NCBI GenBank assembly: GCA_030750465.1
Contig: JASMHZ010000015.1
Location: forward strand, 1 to 32,322
From: Candidatus Peribacteraceae bacterium
GTDB lineage: Bacteria > Patescibacteriota > Gracilibacteria > Peribacterales > Peribacteraceae
DNA: 32,322 bases
Direction of reading: 5' to 3'
The position numbers were made by a program, and so were the translations under genes. The number at the start of each line of letters is the position of its first letter. Positions within the stretch are counted from its first letter, which is position 1. Of the stretch, positions 1 to 6,695 are shown one piece after another. The notes below the pieces were generated by a model. It worked only from the letters and a program-made list of their open reading frames with translations. It ran no database searches and was not told the DNA's origin.

Positions 1-86
1 GGGCATCTATGGTGGTTGTTAAAACAGCCATAATAGCGCCATTCTATGGATTTTTGTCCTTAAATCAACCATTTAGAAGAAGAAAC

Positions 87-191
87 AGAGGAAACAGAAG
101 AGTCAGAAGAAATGATGCCAAAAACGCTAAATATTCTAATTGTAAAAAATCCTCTGATTCCTCTGGTTCTTCTGACTCTTCTGTTTCCTCT
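87..191. repeat. Word-repeat inverted repeat after the pilin-like gene
   Basis: Positions 87-111 and 167-191 form an exact 25-bp inverted repeat with a 55-base loop. The arms are built from the loosely repeated word GAAACAGA(A/G)GA. The right arm runs into the TAG stop (190-192) of the minus-strand gene, so it could act as that gene's 3' hairpin or terminator. The rest of 1-189 holds no credible gene. The same word family recurs at 9891-9967 and 24421-24508. Confidence 0.8.
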
Positions 192-1038
192 ACACAAGGA
201 ATACAGATGCAAGTCCTACCGATGATAGAATAATAATCAGTCCAATGGCGACTCTGATAATTATCCCCTTGGCCCTCTGATATTGCTCGTCTTTACCAAC
301 ATTTACAATCATCAGGAATCCGGCAAATACCATTACTGCAACAGCAACTATTGTTACAAAGCCAAGCGCAATAATTACATACTGGTTAATTCGATTAATA
401 ATCGGGTCGGGAGAATGTGTGTTTAGGAATGCATCCACAAAGTCTCCCTTTGCAACTATCAAGAATATTCCAATCAGTATTGAAATTATTGTTCGTCTAA
501 TTTGGGTAATTCCGTCGCTGCTTCCCCAGTTTATGATGGCTCGAATACCGCTGACAATAATCATTATAACTGCGACAACTGCAATTGGTTCTTCGACAAG
601 ATCAATGATTCCCATGAACTCGGTCTTTATTCCGCCTGCTGCACTGCCTGGATTCGAAAGAAGGTCATTGCCTCCTCCAAAAAGCGCATTGGAAATTGGA
701 TTTGCGATGAATATTAGAACTATTGCGACAATTGCGGATATTATCTGTTTTTTGAAGTTGGCAAGCTCGCCTTCACTTTGTTCCACAATTAGAAGTAGTG
801 CAGCTCTGGCAATTACAACAACAGCAATGGCCTTGATCAGTAAGTTCAATTTGAGAGCATTTGCTATTCCACGCAAAACATCGCCGAAAGAATTTCCGGC
901 AATTCCTATGCCGCCCGACACGACGCTAACTACTGTATTTGCAGATGGAGGATTGTAAGCAGCACCTACCATCCCGGGGATCGATAGGATGGAACAAAGT
1001 AGGGCAAGTGCGAATGCTGATGGGATTTTTTTAATCAT
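190..1038 (-). CDS. T4SS pilin-like (VirB2/TrbC-type) multi-pass membrane protein
   Basis: This 282-residue hydrophobic protein begins with a signal-like segment (about 5-26, ending near GAA). It then has about six transmembrane stretches, near 60-85, 90-115, 150-175, 183-200, 218-245 and 258-280. The segments fall into two similar halves, each a pair of helices around a short basic loop. This layout matches the pilin-like proteins annotated beside type IV secretion genes in Patescibacteria; classic VirB2 has only one such unit. The start ATG overlaps the TAA stop of the upstream paralogue by one base (TAATG), so the two are probably translationally coupled. No VirB4/VirD4 ATPase is in view, so a role in secretion, conjugation or DNA uptake is inference. 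Another multi-pass membrane protein cannot be excluded. Confidence 0.6.
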   Translation of the reverse strand: MIKKIPSAFALALLCSILSIPGMVGAAYNPPSANTVVSVVSGGIGIAGNSFGDVLRGIANALKLNLLIKAIAVVVIARAALLLIVEQSEGELANFKKQIISAIVAIVLIFIANPISNALFGGGNDLLSNPGSAAGGIKTEFMGIIDLVEEPIAVVAVIMIIVSGIRAIINWGSSDGITQIRRTIISILIGIFLIVAKGDFVDAFLNTHSPDPIINRINQYVIIALGFVTIVAVAVMVFAGFLMIVNVGKDEQYQRAKGIIIRVAIGLIIILSSVGLASVFLV

Positions 1039-1838
1039 TATGATAGAAATGCATGAATAATTGCATACGACATCCAGACAACGACCAGTCCAATAATTCC
1101 CCCGATTACCAATTGTTTGCCGCGGTCCTTTAAGGCGTCATTAACAGAGGCGACTAGCATTATACCTCCAACGATTATTGTAATTGTTGCCAGGAATCCG
1201 AATATTGTTGCCATGAATTTTCCAATTCCTGCCATCTCGGTTGTAAATTGTCCCATGCCACTTCCAGTAGGAATGAATGCGTCGACTATTGTATCCAATA
1301 AAACAATTACAATTGCTCCAATCAGACCTTCTATAAAACGTTTTCTTGCGGCGCTAGATTGTGATTCGTCTTCCGAAAGTATCATTCTAATTCCCTGGAA
1401 GGTGATTGTGACCAGCAATGCAATGCCAACCAGTCCTTCAATAAACAGTTTAACTGGAGTAAGAACATTTGCTTCCAGATTGCCTGCATCAACGAGAGTA
1501 CCCCAGTTTGTGAAACTGTTTGCGAAGATGCGGGCGCCAGCTACTAGCACGGCTCCAAAAATTGCGAAAACCACTGCCTTTCTGGTTTCTGTTTGAACAT
1601 TTTCATCGCTTGTAGATACAAGCATTCTAAATCCGTAGAAAACAAACATCGCAAACAAGAAAGCTCCAAATACTGTAATGCCTGCATTGGCAAGATTTCC
1701 AAGTGTAGTATTCACATTTGCATTACAACTTATCCCTGTGCTAGAAACACAAGCATTTCCTGGTACCAAAGAAATAGCAGCAACACCTGTTGGATAGAGT
1801 GCTGCAATTAAGCCCGTTATTAGCTTCAAGTAGCGCAT
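1038..1838 (-). CDS. T4SS pilin-like membrane protein, paralogue of the next gene
   Basis: A 266-residue membrane protein with an N-terminal signal-like segment (about 5-22), a short Cys-containing region around residues 30-40, and two repeated blocks of paired helices. The blocks share the pattern of a helix, a short loop rich in E/D/S/Q and K/R (SDENVQTETRK, EDESQSSAARKR, NDALKDRGKQ), then another helix. The architecture matches the 282-residue gene that follows, so the two look like a tandem duplication forming one transcription unit. The gene starts at ATG 1838; a minus-strand TATAAT lies at 1865-1860. VirB2/TrbC-type pilin is the best family guess from topology, not from a diagnostic motif. 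Confidence 0.58.
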   Translation of the reverse strand: MRYLKLITGLIAALYPTGVAAISLVPGNACVSSTGISCNANVNTTLGNLANAGITVFGAFLFAMFVFYGFRMLVSTSDENVQTETRKAVVFAIFGAVLVAGARIFANSFTNWGTLVDAGNLEANVLTPVKLFIEGLVGIALLVTITFQGIRMILSEDESQSSAARKRFIEGLIGAIVIVLLDTIVDAFIPTGSGMGQFTTEMAGIGKFMATIFGFLATITIIVGGIMLVASVNDALKDRGKQLVIGGIIGLVVVWMSYAIIHAFLS

Positions 1839-1859
1839 AATATTTATTTAAATCTTATT

Positions 1860-1865
1860 ATTATA
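1860..1865 (-). promoter_or_regulatory. Candidate -10 box for the pilin-like pair
   Basis: On the minus strand the sequence reads TATAAT, about 21 bases before the ATG at 1838. No convincing -35 hexamer lies at 16-18 bp, so this rests on the -10 alone. Confidence 0.4.
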
Positions 1866-1938
1866 GCTTAAAACTGAAACTCAGGGTAGATGGGGGTGCT
1901 TTACAAAGATTTGATATTATTGAATGAATAAATTGCCA

Positions 1939-2041
1939 AATTGTTAAATTGTTCACAGCGTGAATAAATAAGATGGATACTAGAAATTACAATTGCCAGA
2001 CTGCGTAACGCTCTGTCGAGCAATTTAACAATTTAACAATT
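1939..2041. repeat. Inverted repeat built from AAATTGTT words in a divergent gap
   Basis: AATTGTTAAATTGTT at 1939-1953 is the exact reverse complement of 2027-2041. Each arm is two copies of a short word, flanked by a looser copy (AATTGCCA near 1931 and again near 1991). It lies between the divergent pilin-like and BI-1 genes, just upstream of the BI-1 promoter. It belongs to the class of intergenic word hairpins seen across this window. Confidence 0.7.
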
Positions 2042-2054
2042 AATCATATACATT

Positions 2055-2063
2055 TGCTATACT
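2055..2063 (+). promoter_or_regulatory. Extended -10 promoter of the BI-1 gene, probably leaderless
   Basis: TGCTATACT is an extended -10 (TGn plus TATACT at 2058-2063). It ends only six bases before the ATG at 2070, so transcription would begin at or next to the start codon. No Shine-Dalgarno sequence is present. Confidence 0.55.
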
Positions 2064-2069
2064 TAGATT

Positions 2070-2762
2070 ATGCTTAATTCAACTCAAATCACTTCCCAAC
2101 CAATTCCTCTTGAATCCTCACAAGAGTCCCAGGTTTATGGTCTTTTCGCTCTTGCGATGGCAATTACTGCTGTAGGAGTATTGGTAGGCATTCAATATGC
2201 TCCGGCAATTCTAACTTCCGGACTCCATATGGTTCTTCTGATTGCAGAGCTTGCTCTTATATTTACAGCTCGACTTTGGATGAATAATTATCCTATTAAC
2301 TATGTCTTGTTCGCGCTTTTTCCGTTTCTCTCGGGTTTCACAATAACGCCGTACATACTTTACGTACTTACCGGATACGCAAATGGAGGATCGATCCTTC
2401 TAAATGCTTTCGGCGCTACAGCGTTTATGGCTCTTGCAGCTGCTGTATTTGCAAGAACTACCAGCTTCAATCTTTCCGTACTTGGTAGAGCATTGTTTAT
2501 GGCTCTGATAGGTTTGATCATATTATCAATTGCTCAAATCTTTGTACCGGCGCTTCAAACCACACAGTTTGAGTTATTGCTCTCGGGAGGCGGAATAATC
2601 ATATTCGCTGTATTCACAGCTTATGACTTGCAGAGGATTACCCATCTTTCCAAGCAGGGAATGAATCCTTTCCTACTTGCCCTGAGTCTTTATTTAGACA
2701 TATTCAATCTGTTTATGTTTATACTCAGATTCATGTTGATAATTGCTGGGGATAGACGCTAA
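2070..2762 (+). CDS. Bax inhibitor-1 / YccA family membrane protein
   Basis: A 230-residue protein with about seven hydrophobic helices after a polar N-terminus of about 22 residues. The last two helices carry the family signature: AYDLQRI (184-190) with its conserved Asp, then ALSLYLDIFNLFMFILRFM close to the C-terminus. Family members (TMBIM/YccA/YetJ) are about 215-235 residues; the YetJ homologue is a pH-sensitive calcium-leak channel, and YccA modulates FtsH. Which role applies here cannot be read from the sequence. The gene has its own promoter and is followed at once by an AGCTT-word hairpin, so it may be monocistronic. Family confidence is high, exact role low. Confidence 0.88.
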   Translation: MLNSTQITSQPIPLESSQESQVYGLFALAMAITAVGVLVGIQYAPAILTSGLHMVLLIAELALIFTARLWMNNYPINYVLFALFPFLSGFTITPYILYVLTGYANGGSILLNAFGATAFMALAAAVFARTTSFNLSVLGRALFMALIGLIILSIAQIFVPALQTTQFELLLSGGGIIIFAVFTAYDLQRITHLSKQGMNPFLLALSLYLDIFNLFMFILRFMLIIAGDRR

Positions 2763-2763
2763 A

Positions 2764-2858
2764 GCGTAGCTTATAGCTTTTAGCTTCATTAGCTTACGCC
2801 AGTAATATCATTGGCTTGCATTCGGGAAAGCTAAGGAAGCTAGAAGTTAAAAGCTAAT
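2764..2858. repeat. AGCTT-word hairpin directly after the BI-1 stop
   Basis: Starting one base after the TAA stop, the left arm (about 2766-2796) repeats AGCTT(A/T)-type words. The right arm (about 2828-2856) carries the complementary AAGCTA/AAAAGCT words. The left arm is also closed by GCGTA (2764-2768) and TACGC (2794-2798). It may terminate BI-1 transcription, although no strong T-run follows. Confidence 0.6.
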
Positions 2859-2908
2859 TCTAGGGAATTTTCTTTACATACCTCTATCTCGTACGTAGTC
2901 TGTGGCAA

Positions 2909-3094
2909 ATGGCTAAACGACCCACCCCAAAGAAAAGGCGAGCAAAATCCAAAGGGCGCAATCAACAAAGCGTCTATGAAGCTAGTCAGATTAAAAAGAT
3001 TACTAATCGGCGGAATTCGCCCTACTCAAGAGTTGCTGAGCCAAAGAATAAGGAAAAGAAAGCTCTTAAAGGTGTGACGAGAATTAAGGCTTAA
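2909..3094 (+). CDS. rpmF: Probable ribosomal protein bL32 (zinc-free form)
   Basis: A very basic 61-residue protein starting MAKRPTPKKRRAKSKGRN and ending KGVTRIKA. Length, charge, the Lys/Arg-rich start and a short basic end resemble bL32, which in E. coli also lacks the zinc-binding cysteines; none are present here. Position supports this: nusB and rnc follow on the same strand, and rpmF often sits near rnc. Sequence similarity alone is weak, so another small basic nucleic-acid-binding protein is possible. No Shine-Dalgarno sequence precedes the ATG. Confidence 0.5.
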   Translation: MAKRPTPKKRRAKSKGRNQQSVYEASQIKKITNRRNSPYSRVAEPKNKEKKALKGVTRIKA

Positions 3095-3098
3095 AAAA

Positions 3099-3126
3099 CA
3101 ATTGACAATTGACAATTGACAATTGA
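3099..3126 (+). repeat. Four tandem copies of CAATTGA
   Basis: Four exact 7-base units follow the bL32-like stop codon by four bases. CAATTG is itself palindromic, so the array can fold on itself. It fills the short gap between the bL32-like gene and nusB. Confidence 0.9.
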
Positions 3127-3157
3127 CTATTAAGAAGAATTTTCTAATTGATTTTCT

Positions 3158-3553
3158 ATGCCAAGAAAACGTCATCTATCCAGAATAGCAGTCGTACAAA
3201 CTCTGTTTGAAGTCGAAAGACGGGAAGTTGAGCCCGCTGATTCTTTGAGTAGAAATGTAAAGGAATTGGGAGAAATTGATGAGGAATTTGCTCTTGAGCT
3301 TCTAGCTGGAGTTACAGACAAGAAAGATGAGATCATAAAGTCGATAGAGGAAAATGCTCCCGAATGGTCATTTGAGAGAATGGATCCTATTGCTCGTTGT
3401 GTGCTTTTAGTTGGAGCATATGAGCTATTGTTTAACAATGATGCTCCTCCAGCGGTTGTGATGGATGAATCAATCGAGATTGCCAAGGAATATGGCACAG
3501 ATGAGAGTGGAAAATTTGTTAATGGAGTCTTGAACGCTATGGCAAAGAAATAG
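3158..3553 (+). CDS. nusB: Transcription antitermination factor NusB
   Basis: A 131-residue protein of typical NusB length and all-helical character. Recognisable family segments are the N-terminal RIAVVQTLFEVE (helix 1), the central RMDPIARCVLLVGAYELLF, and the C-terminal APPAVVMDESIEIAKEYGTDESGKFVNGVL split across helices 5-6. NusB binds uS10 (NusE) and boxA RNA in rRNA antitermination; rpsJ for uS10 is also in this window, about 1.3 kb away on the other strand. The gene lies between bL32-like and rnc in the same direction, forming an RNA/ribosome cluster. The start ATG has no Shine-Dalgarno sequence. Confidence 0.93.
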   Translation: MPRKRHLSRIAVVQTLFEVERREVEPADSLSRNVKELGEIDEEFALELLAGVTDKKDEIIKSIEENAPEWSFERMDPIARCVLLVGAYELLFNNDAPPAVVMDESIEIAKEYGTDESGKFVNGVLNAMAKK

Positions 3554-3657
3554 CTATACTTAGCTTCATTAGCTTATAGCTTCATTAGCTTCTGTTAGTT
3601 GTCACCGATTGCATATCTCAAAGAAAAGCTAGAGAAGCTAAAAGCTAAAAGCTATAA
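3554..3657. repeat. AGCTT-word hairpin between nusB and rnc
   Basis: From the nusB TAG stop onward, the left arm (about 3559-3593) carries TAGCTTCATTAGCTTA-type words. The right arm (3628-3657) carries AGCTAGAGAAGCTAAAAGC-type complements. It is the same word family as at 2764-2858. The right arm ends in a TATAAT (3653-3658), which could serve as the rnc -10 box. Confidence 0.65.
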
Positions 3658-3673
3658 TCTATCAGTAAACAAT

Positions 3674-4363
3674 ATGCCTGCGACTTCATTCATAAATCTA
3701 GAAAAAACAATCGGCATTACATTCGTGAATAAAGATTTGCTTGTGCAAGCTTTAACACATCGCAGTGCCGTTAGGGGAAAGAGAGCACAGGGCCATAACG
3801 AAAGACTTGAATTTCTTGGTGATGCTGTATTGGAACTTGTAGCTACCGAGTATTTGTTTCAGTATCAAGATAAGTCCGAAGGAGAACTTACCAACTGGAG
3901 GGCGGCGCTTGTAAAGGGCGAACATCTTTCCAAAGTTGGTAATGAGATTAAACTTGGCGATTTTATTCATATGAGCAGGGGAGAGGAGGCAAGCGGTGGC
4001 AGGGAGAAAATTTCAACTTTGGCGAATACGGTTGAAGCTCTTATTGGAGCTATATTCCTCGATCAAGGATACGAACAGGCAAAAGAATTCTGTGATAATT
4101 TTATTCTGGTTCATCTTCAAGATCTTCTAAAGGCCGGTAAGGATCGGGATGAGAAGAGCATGTTCCAGGAGAAATCCCAAGATCTCCTAAACATTACTCC
4201 TCATTATGAGGTAACAGACGAAGAAGGTCCCGATCATGACAAAAAATTTACTTGTGCAGTTTATCTGGGTGATGAAAAGATTGCAGAGGGATCCGGCAAC
4301 TCAAAACAGCGTGCTGAACAGGATGCGGCAAAAAACGGGCTAAGAGTTAAGAAGTGGAAGTGA
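3674..4363 (+). CDS. rnc: Ribonuclease III
   Basis: Counting from ATG 3674 the protein has 229 residues, normal for RNase III. The catalytic domain has the signature NERLEFLGDAVLEL with Glu46 and Asp50, and the second metal-binding site TVEALIGAIFLDQGYE with Glu121. A C-terminal double-stranded-RNA-binding domain (about 160-226) ends GNSKQRAEQDAAKNGL. The enzyme cleaves double-stranded RNA in rRNA maturation and turnover. The frame stays open upstream to a TTG at 3599, but the extra 25 residues would be encoded by the AGCTT-word hairpin and a TATAAT lies inside them, so the downstream ATG is preferred. nusB lies directly upstream. Confidence 0.93.
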   Translation: MPATSFINLEKTIGITFVNKDLLVQALTHRSAVRGKRAQGHNERLEFLGDAVLELVATEYLFQYQDKSEGELTNWRAALVKGEHLSKVGNEIKLGDFIHMSRGEEASGGREKISTLANTVEALIGAIFLDQGYEQAKEFCDNFILVHLQDLLKAGKDRDEKSMFQEKSQDLLNITPHYEVTDEEGPDHDKKFTCAVYLGDEKIAEGSGNSKQRAEQDAAKNGLRVKKWK

Positions 4364-4403
4364 AGCTCGTTTTTGTGGTCTTTTGTGCAATTGAACAGTG
4401 AAG

Positions 4404-4432
4404 TTGTTTTAACTTTGAAGTCATGTTATAAC
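4404..4432 (+). promoter_or_regulatory. Sigma-70-type promoter of the 106-residue orphan
   Basis: TTGTTT (4404-4409) and TATAAC (4427-4432) are separated by 17 bp, placing transcription start about 20 bases before ATG 4462. The same -35 hexamer occurs at 18068. Confidence 0.5.
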
Positions 4433-4461
4433 AATGTGTGTTCTATTCCTAATTTATAGTT

Positions 4462-4782
4462 ATGAAACATACAAAAACATATTTATCCGTTTACTCTTCA
4501 GGGAGCTTAAAAGAGCATCGTCTAATATTTGATATAGCTGCTGCTCATTCTGATGAGTGGTGGGATAAACAAATTTCTGGAATTTCTGAGTCAGACGGAG
4601 ATAGAGACGAGGCTTTAAGGGATCTAGTAAAGAATAATGTTGGCGGAGCAGAGTGTAATGTAGTATTGCATCGCCTAGATAGCCCCGATTCTGTTTTGTC
4701 ACAAGTTGCAGATGAGGTAAAAACTGTGATTCGTGATGCGGTTCAAGTAAAATTGCAAACTGAGGATTGGCCGAAGGCCTAA
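4462..4782 (+). CDS. Hypothetical 106-residue protein
   Basis: An unrecognised small acidic soluble protein (106 residues) with no signal peptide or membrane segment. It is credible as a gene because it has its own promoter upstream and an intrinsic terminator downstream (4843-4877), so it forms a single-gene unit. The segment LKEHRLIFDI (16-25) loosely resembles the E-x-R-[LY]-[CI] motif of other orphans in this window, and the N-terminus MKHTKTY resembles that of the micro-ORF at 30872; this may be chance. No function is proposed. Confidence 0.6.
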   Translation: MKHTKTYLSVYSSGSLKEHRLIFDIAAAHSDEWWDKQISGISESDGDRDEALRDLVKNNVGGAECNVVLHRLDSPDSVLSQVADEVKTVIRDAVQVKLQTEDWPKA

Positions 4783-4842
4783 TAATGAAACAGCAGTTTT
4801 ACAGTCTTGATCCTGAGTTCGCTCACTTGTGCGAGGCTACGT

Positions 4843-4877
4843 CTAGCAGGCGGTATCCTGCTGCTAGCCCATTTTTA
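4843..4877 (+). terminator. Intrinsic terminator overlapping the end of rpsJ
   Basis: CTAGCAGG (4843-4850) pairs with CCTGCTGCTAG (4857-4867) with a three-base bulge, and ATTTTTATTT follows on the plus strand. It would stop the 106-residue gene. The last codons and TAG stop of rpsJ on the opposite strand lie within it. Confidence 0.6.
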
Positions 4878-5343
4878 TTTCAATGTCGACTCCCGATGGA
4901 AGGCTGAGGTTCTGTAGGCTCTCAATCGTCTTGAAAGTAGTCTCGGTCAGATCAATCAACCTCCTGTGTATTCTCATTTCAAACTGATCGCGTGCGTCTT
5001 TGTGGACGAATGTGGAGCGGTTAACCGTGAACTTCTTGATCTTGGTTGGCAGAGGAATAGGGCCGTGGATAACGGCTCCTGATCGCTCTGCTGTATCTAT
5101 AATCTTCGCAGTCGCTTCATCTAGAACTACGTGGTCGAATGCGCTTAAGCGAATTCGAATAGAAGAAATTGGCACATCGGCTTTCTTTGCGTCTTTCTTC
5201 TTGGCGGTATCTGTGCTTACAGTTTCTGCAACCTCTTTCATCGATGCATCCTTTTTGGAAGGAGCCTTTTTAGCATTAGATTTTTTCTTAGGCGGAGCCT
5301 TCTTTTCTTTAGAATCTTCAGTCTTCTTTTTCGCAGGAGTCAT
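4864..5343 (-). CDS. rpsJ: Ribosomal protein uS10 with a long basic N-terminal extension
   Basis: The last ~102 residues are a clear uS10: IRIRLSAFDHVVLDEATAKI, then GAVIHGPIPLPTKIKKFTVNRSTFVHKD, split across the core, and a C-terminal DIEIKMG. The first ~57 residues are an extra Lys/Ala/Ser-rich tail resembling eukaryotic-type or histone-like basic tails. Standard bacterial uS10 is about 102 residues, so the protein is half as long again. uS10 binds 16S rRNA in the small subunit head and, as NusE, partners NusB. The gene follows tuf by 57 bp, the usual str-to-S10 order, but rplC does not follow; the operon ends here against a convergent gene. No Shine-Dalgarno sequence precedes ATG 5343. Confidence 0.95.
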   Translation of the reverse strand: MTPAKKKTEDSKEKKAPPKKKSNAKKAPSKKDASMKEVAETVSTDTAKKKDAKKADVPISSIRIRLSAFDHVVLDEATAKIIDTAERSGAVIHGPIPLPTKIKKFTVNRSTFVHKDARDQFEMRIHRRLIDLTETTFKTIESLQNLSLPSGVDIEIKMG

Positions 5344-5376
5344 GATGGAGAGGGAAAGAGCAGTGGGTCAAATATA

Positions 5377-5394
5377 GCAGGGATAATTCCCTGC
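5377..5394 (-). promoter_or_regulatory. Hairpin between tuf and rpsJ
   Basis: GCAGGGA (5377-5383) and TCCCTGC (5388-5394) make a perfect 7-bp stem with a four-base loop in the 57-base gap. The following minus-strand sequence TATATTTG is a weak U-tract, so it may attenuate, process or protect the tuf-rpsJ transcript rather than fully terminate it. Confidence 0.5.
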
Positions 5395-5400
5395 AATATG

Positions 5401-6579
5401 TTATTCAACAACTTTTGTTACCACTCCGGCACCAACGGTTCGTCCGCCTTCACGGATAGCAAACCTGGTACCTTCATCCATTGCAATTGGTGAACCGAGT
5501 GTAACAACGAACTTAACGCTATCTCCGGGCATAACCATCTCTACGTTCTCCGGAAGTTCTACTGTGCCGGTTACGTCAGTTGTACGAATGTAGAATTGGG
5601 GTTTGTAACCCTTAAAGAACGGAGTGTGGCGTCCGCCTTCCTCCTTGGTGAGGATATAAACTTCGGATTCAAACTTGGTGTGAGGTGTTATAGATCCGGG
5701 CTTGGCCAAAACCTGTCCGCGTTCAATATCTTCACGCTCTACTCCGCGAAGAAGCAGGCCAACGTTGTCTCCTGCCATTCCTTCGTCCAAGAGTTTGTGG
5801 AACATTTCAACTCCGGTTACTACAACTTTTTTGGTCTCTTTGATTCCAACAATCTCCACTTCTTCGTTTACTTTAACAATGCCTTGATCAATACGTCCCG
5901 TGGCAACTGTTCCACGTCCCTTGATAGAAAAGACGTCTTCGACAGACATAAGGAAAGGCTTCTCTGTCTCGCGTTTTGGTTCTGGAATATAAGTATCCAG
6001 CTTATCCAAAAGCTCTTTTAGAACTGTAATTTGATCAGCATCACCTTCCAAAGCCTTAAGAGCGGAGCCCTTGATAATAGGAGTGTCATCACCTGGGAAT
6101 TCATATTTATTCAGAAGCTCACGAATTTCAACTTCAACTAGTTCCAAGAGCTCAGGATCGGTGACAAGATCTACCTTGTTCATATAAACAACGATATGTG
6201 GAACATTCACTTGGCGTGCAAGAAGAATGTGCTCTCGTGTTTGAGGCATCGGGCCATCTGCAGCCGAGACTACTAGGATAGCTGCATCCATTTGAGCTGC
6301 ACCTGTAATCATGTTCTTGACGTAGTCAGCGTGTCCCGGACAGTCCACATGAGCGTAGTGTCTCTTTTCGGACTCGTACTCAACGTGGGCAGTTGCAATT
6401 GTAATTCCGCGCTCGCGCTCTTCCGGAGCATTGTCGATAGCTGCGAAATCCTTCTTTTCCCCTTCGGGTGAGAAGTTTGTAGATAATGCCGCCGTTAGAG
6501 TCGTTTTACCATGGTCAACGTGGCCAATGGTACCGACATTAATATGGGGCTTTGAACGGTCGAATTTCTGGTCTGCCAT
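5401..6579 (-). CDS. tuf: Translation elongation factor Tu
   Basis: 392 residues, matching bacterial EF-Tu (about 394). The GTPase domain has the P-loop GHVDHGKTT (19-27), switch region [36 protein letters not shown] and NKVD. Domains 2 and 3 follow with [20 protein letters not shown] and the C-terminal [18 protein letters not shown]. The protein carries aminoacyl-tRNA to the ribosomal A site in the cytoplasm. fusA is not beside it; the neighbour downstream is rpsJ. A minus-strand promoter candidate (TTGCAT-17-TAGACT) lies about 70 bases upstream. Confidence 0.98.
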   Translation of the reverse strand: MADQKFDRSKPHINVGTIGHVDHGKTTLTAALSTNFSPEGEKKDFAAIDNAPEERERGITIATAHVEYESEKRHYAHVDCPGHADYVKNMITGAAQMDAAILVVSAADGPMPQTREHILLARQVNVPHIVVYMNKVDLVTDPELLELVEVEIRELLNKYEFPGDDTPIIKGSALKALEGDADQITVLKELLDKLDTYIPEPKRETEKPFLMSVEDVFSIKGRGTVATGRIDQGIVKVNEEVEIVGIKETKKVVVTGVEMFHKLLDEGMAGDNVGLLLRGVEREDIERGQVLAKPGSITPHTKFESEVYILTKEEGGRHTPFFKGYKPQFYIRTTDVTGTVELPENVEMVMPGDSVKFVVTLGSPIAMDEGTRFAIREGGRTVGAGVVTKVVE

Positions 6580-6628
6580 ACGATTAAGGGGAAAAATAGG
6601 GTAAGAAAACTAACTTGAAATATAGATC

Positions 6629-6686
6629 TGGGGCAGAATGCCCCAAGTAGCCGAAAAAGTCTAGTCCTCAGCCTAATAAAATGCAA
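6629..6686 (-). promoter_or_regulatory. tuf promoter candidate and leader hairpin
   Basis: On the minus strand, TTGCAT (6686-6681) and TAGACT (6663-6658) are 17 bp apart, giving a tuf leader of about 70 bases. Within that leader TGGGGCA (6629-6635) and TGCCCCA (6639-6645) form a 7-bp stem with a three-base loop. The same hairpin could alternatively mark the 3' end of the upstream ABC gene, though no good U-run follows. Confidence 0.45.
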
Positions 6687-6695
6687 TATTTTTGA

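Noticed and set aside
9-233. 74-residue plus-strand frame at the window start
   Set aside because: Most of it is translated from the GAAACAGA-word inverted repeat; composition is RRN/SSDSS low complexity and it overlaps the 3' end of the pilin-like gene.
419-1596. Plus-strand frames of 179 and 159 residues opposite the pilin-like genes
   Set aside because: They are antisense to clear membrane-protein frames and lack any recognisable pattern, promoter or ribosome site.
3599-3673. N-terminal extension of RNase III from a TTG codon
   Set aside because: The added residues would be encoded by the AGCTT-word hairpin and a TATAAT lies within; the ATG at 3674 gives a normal-length enzyme.
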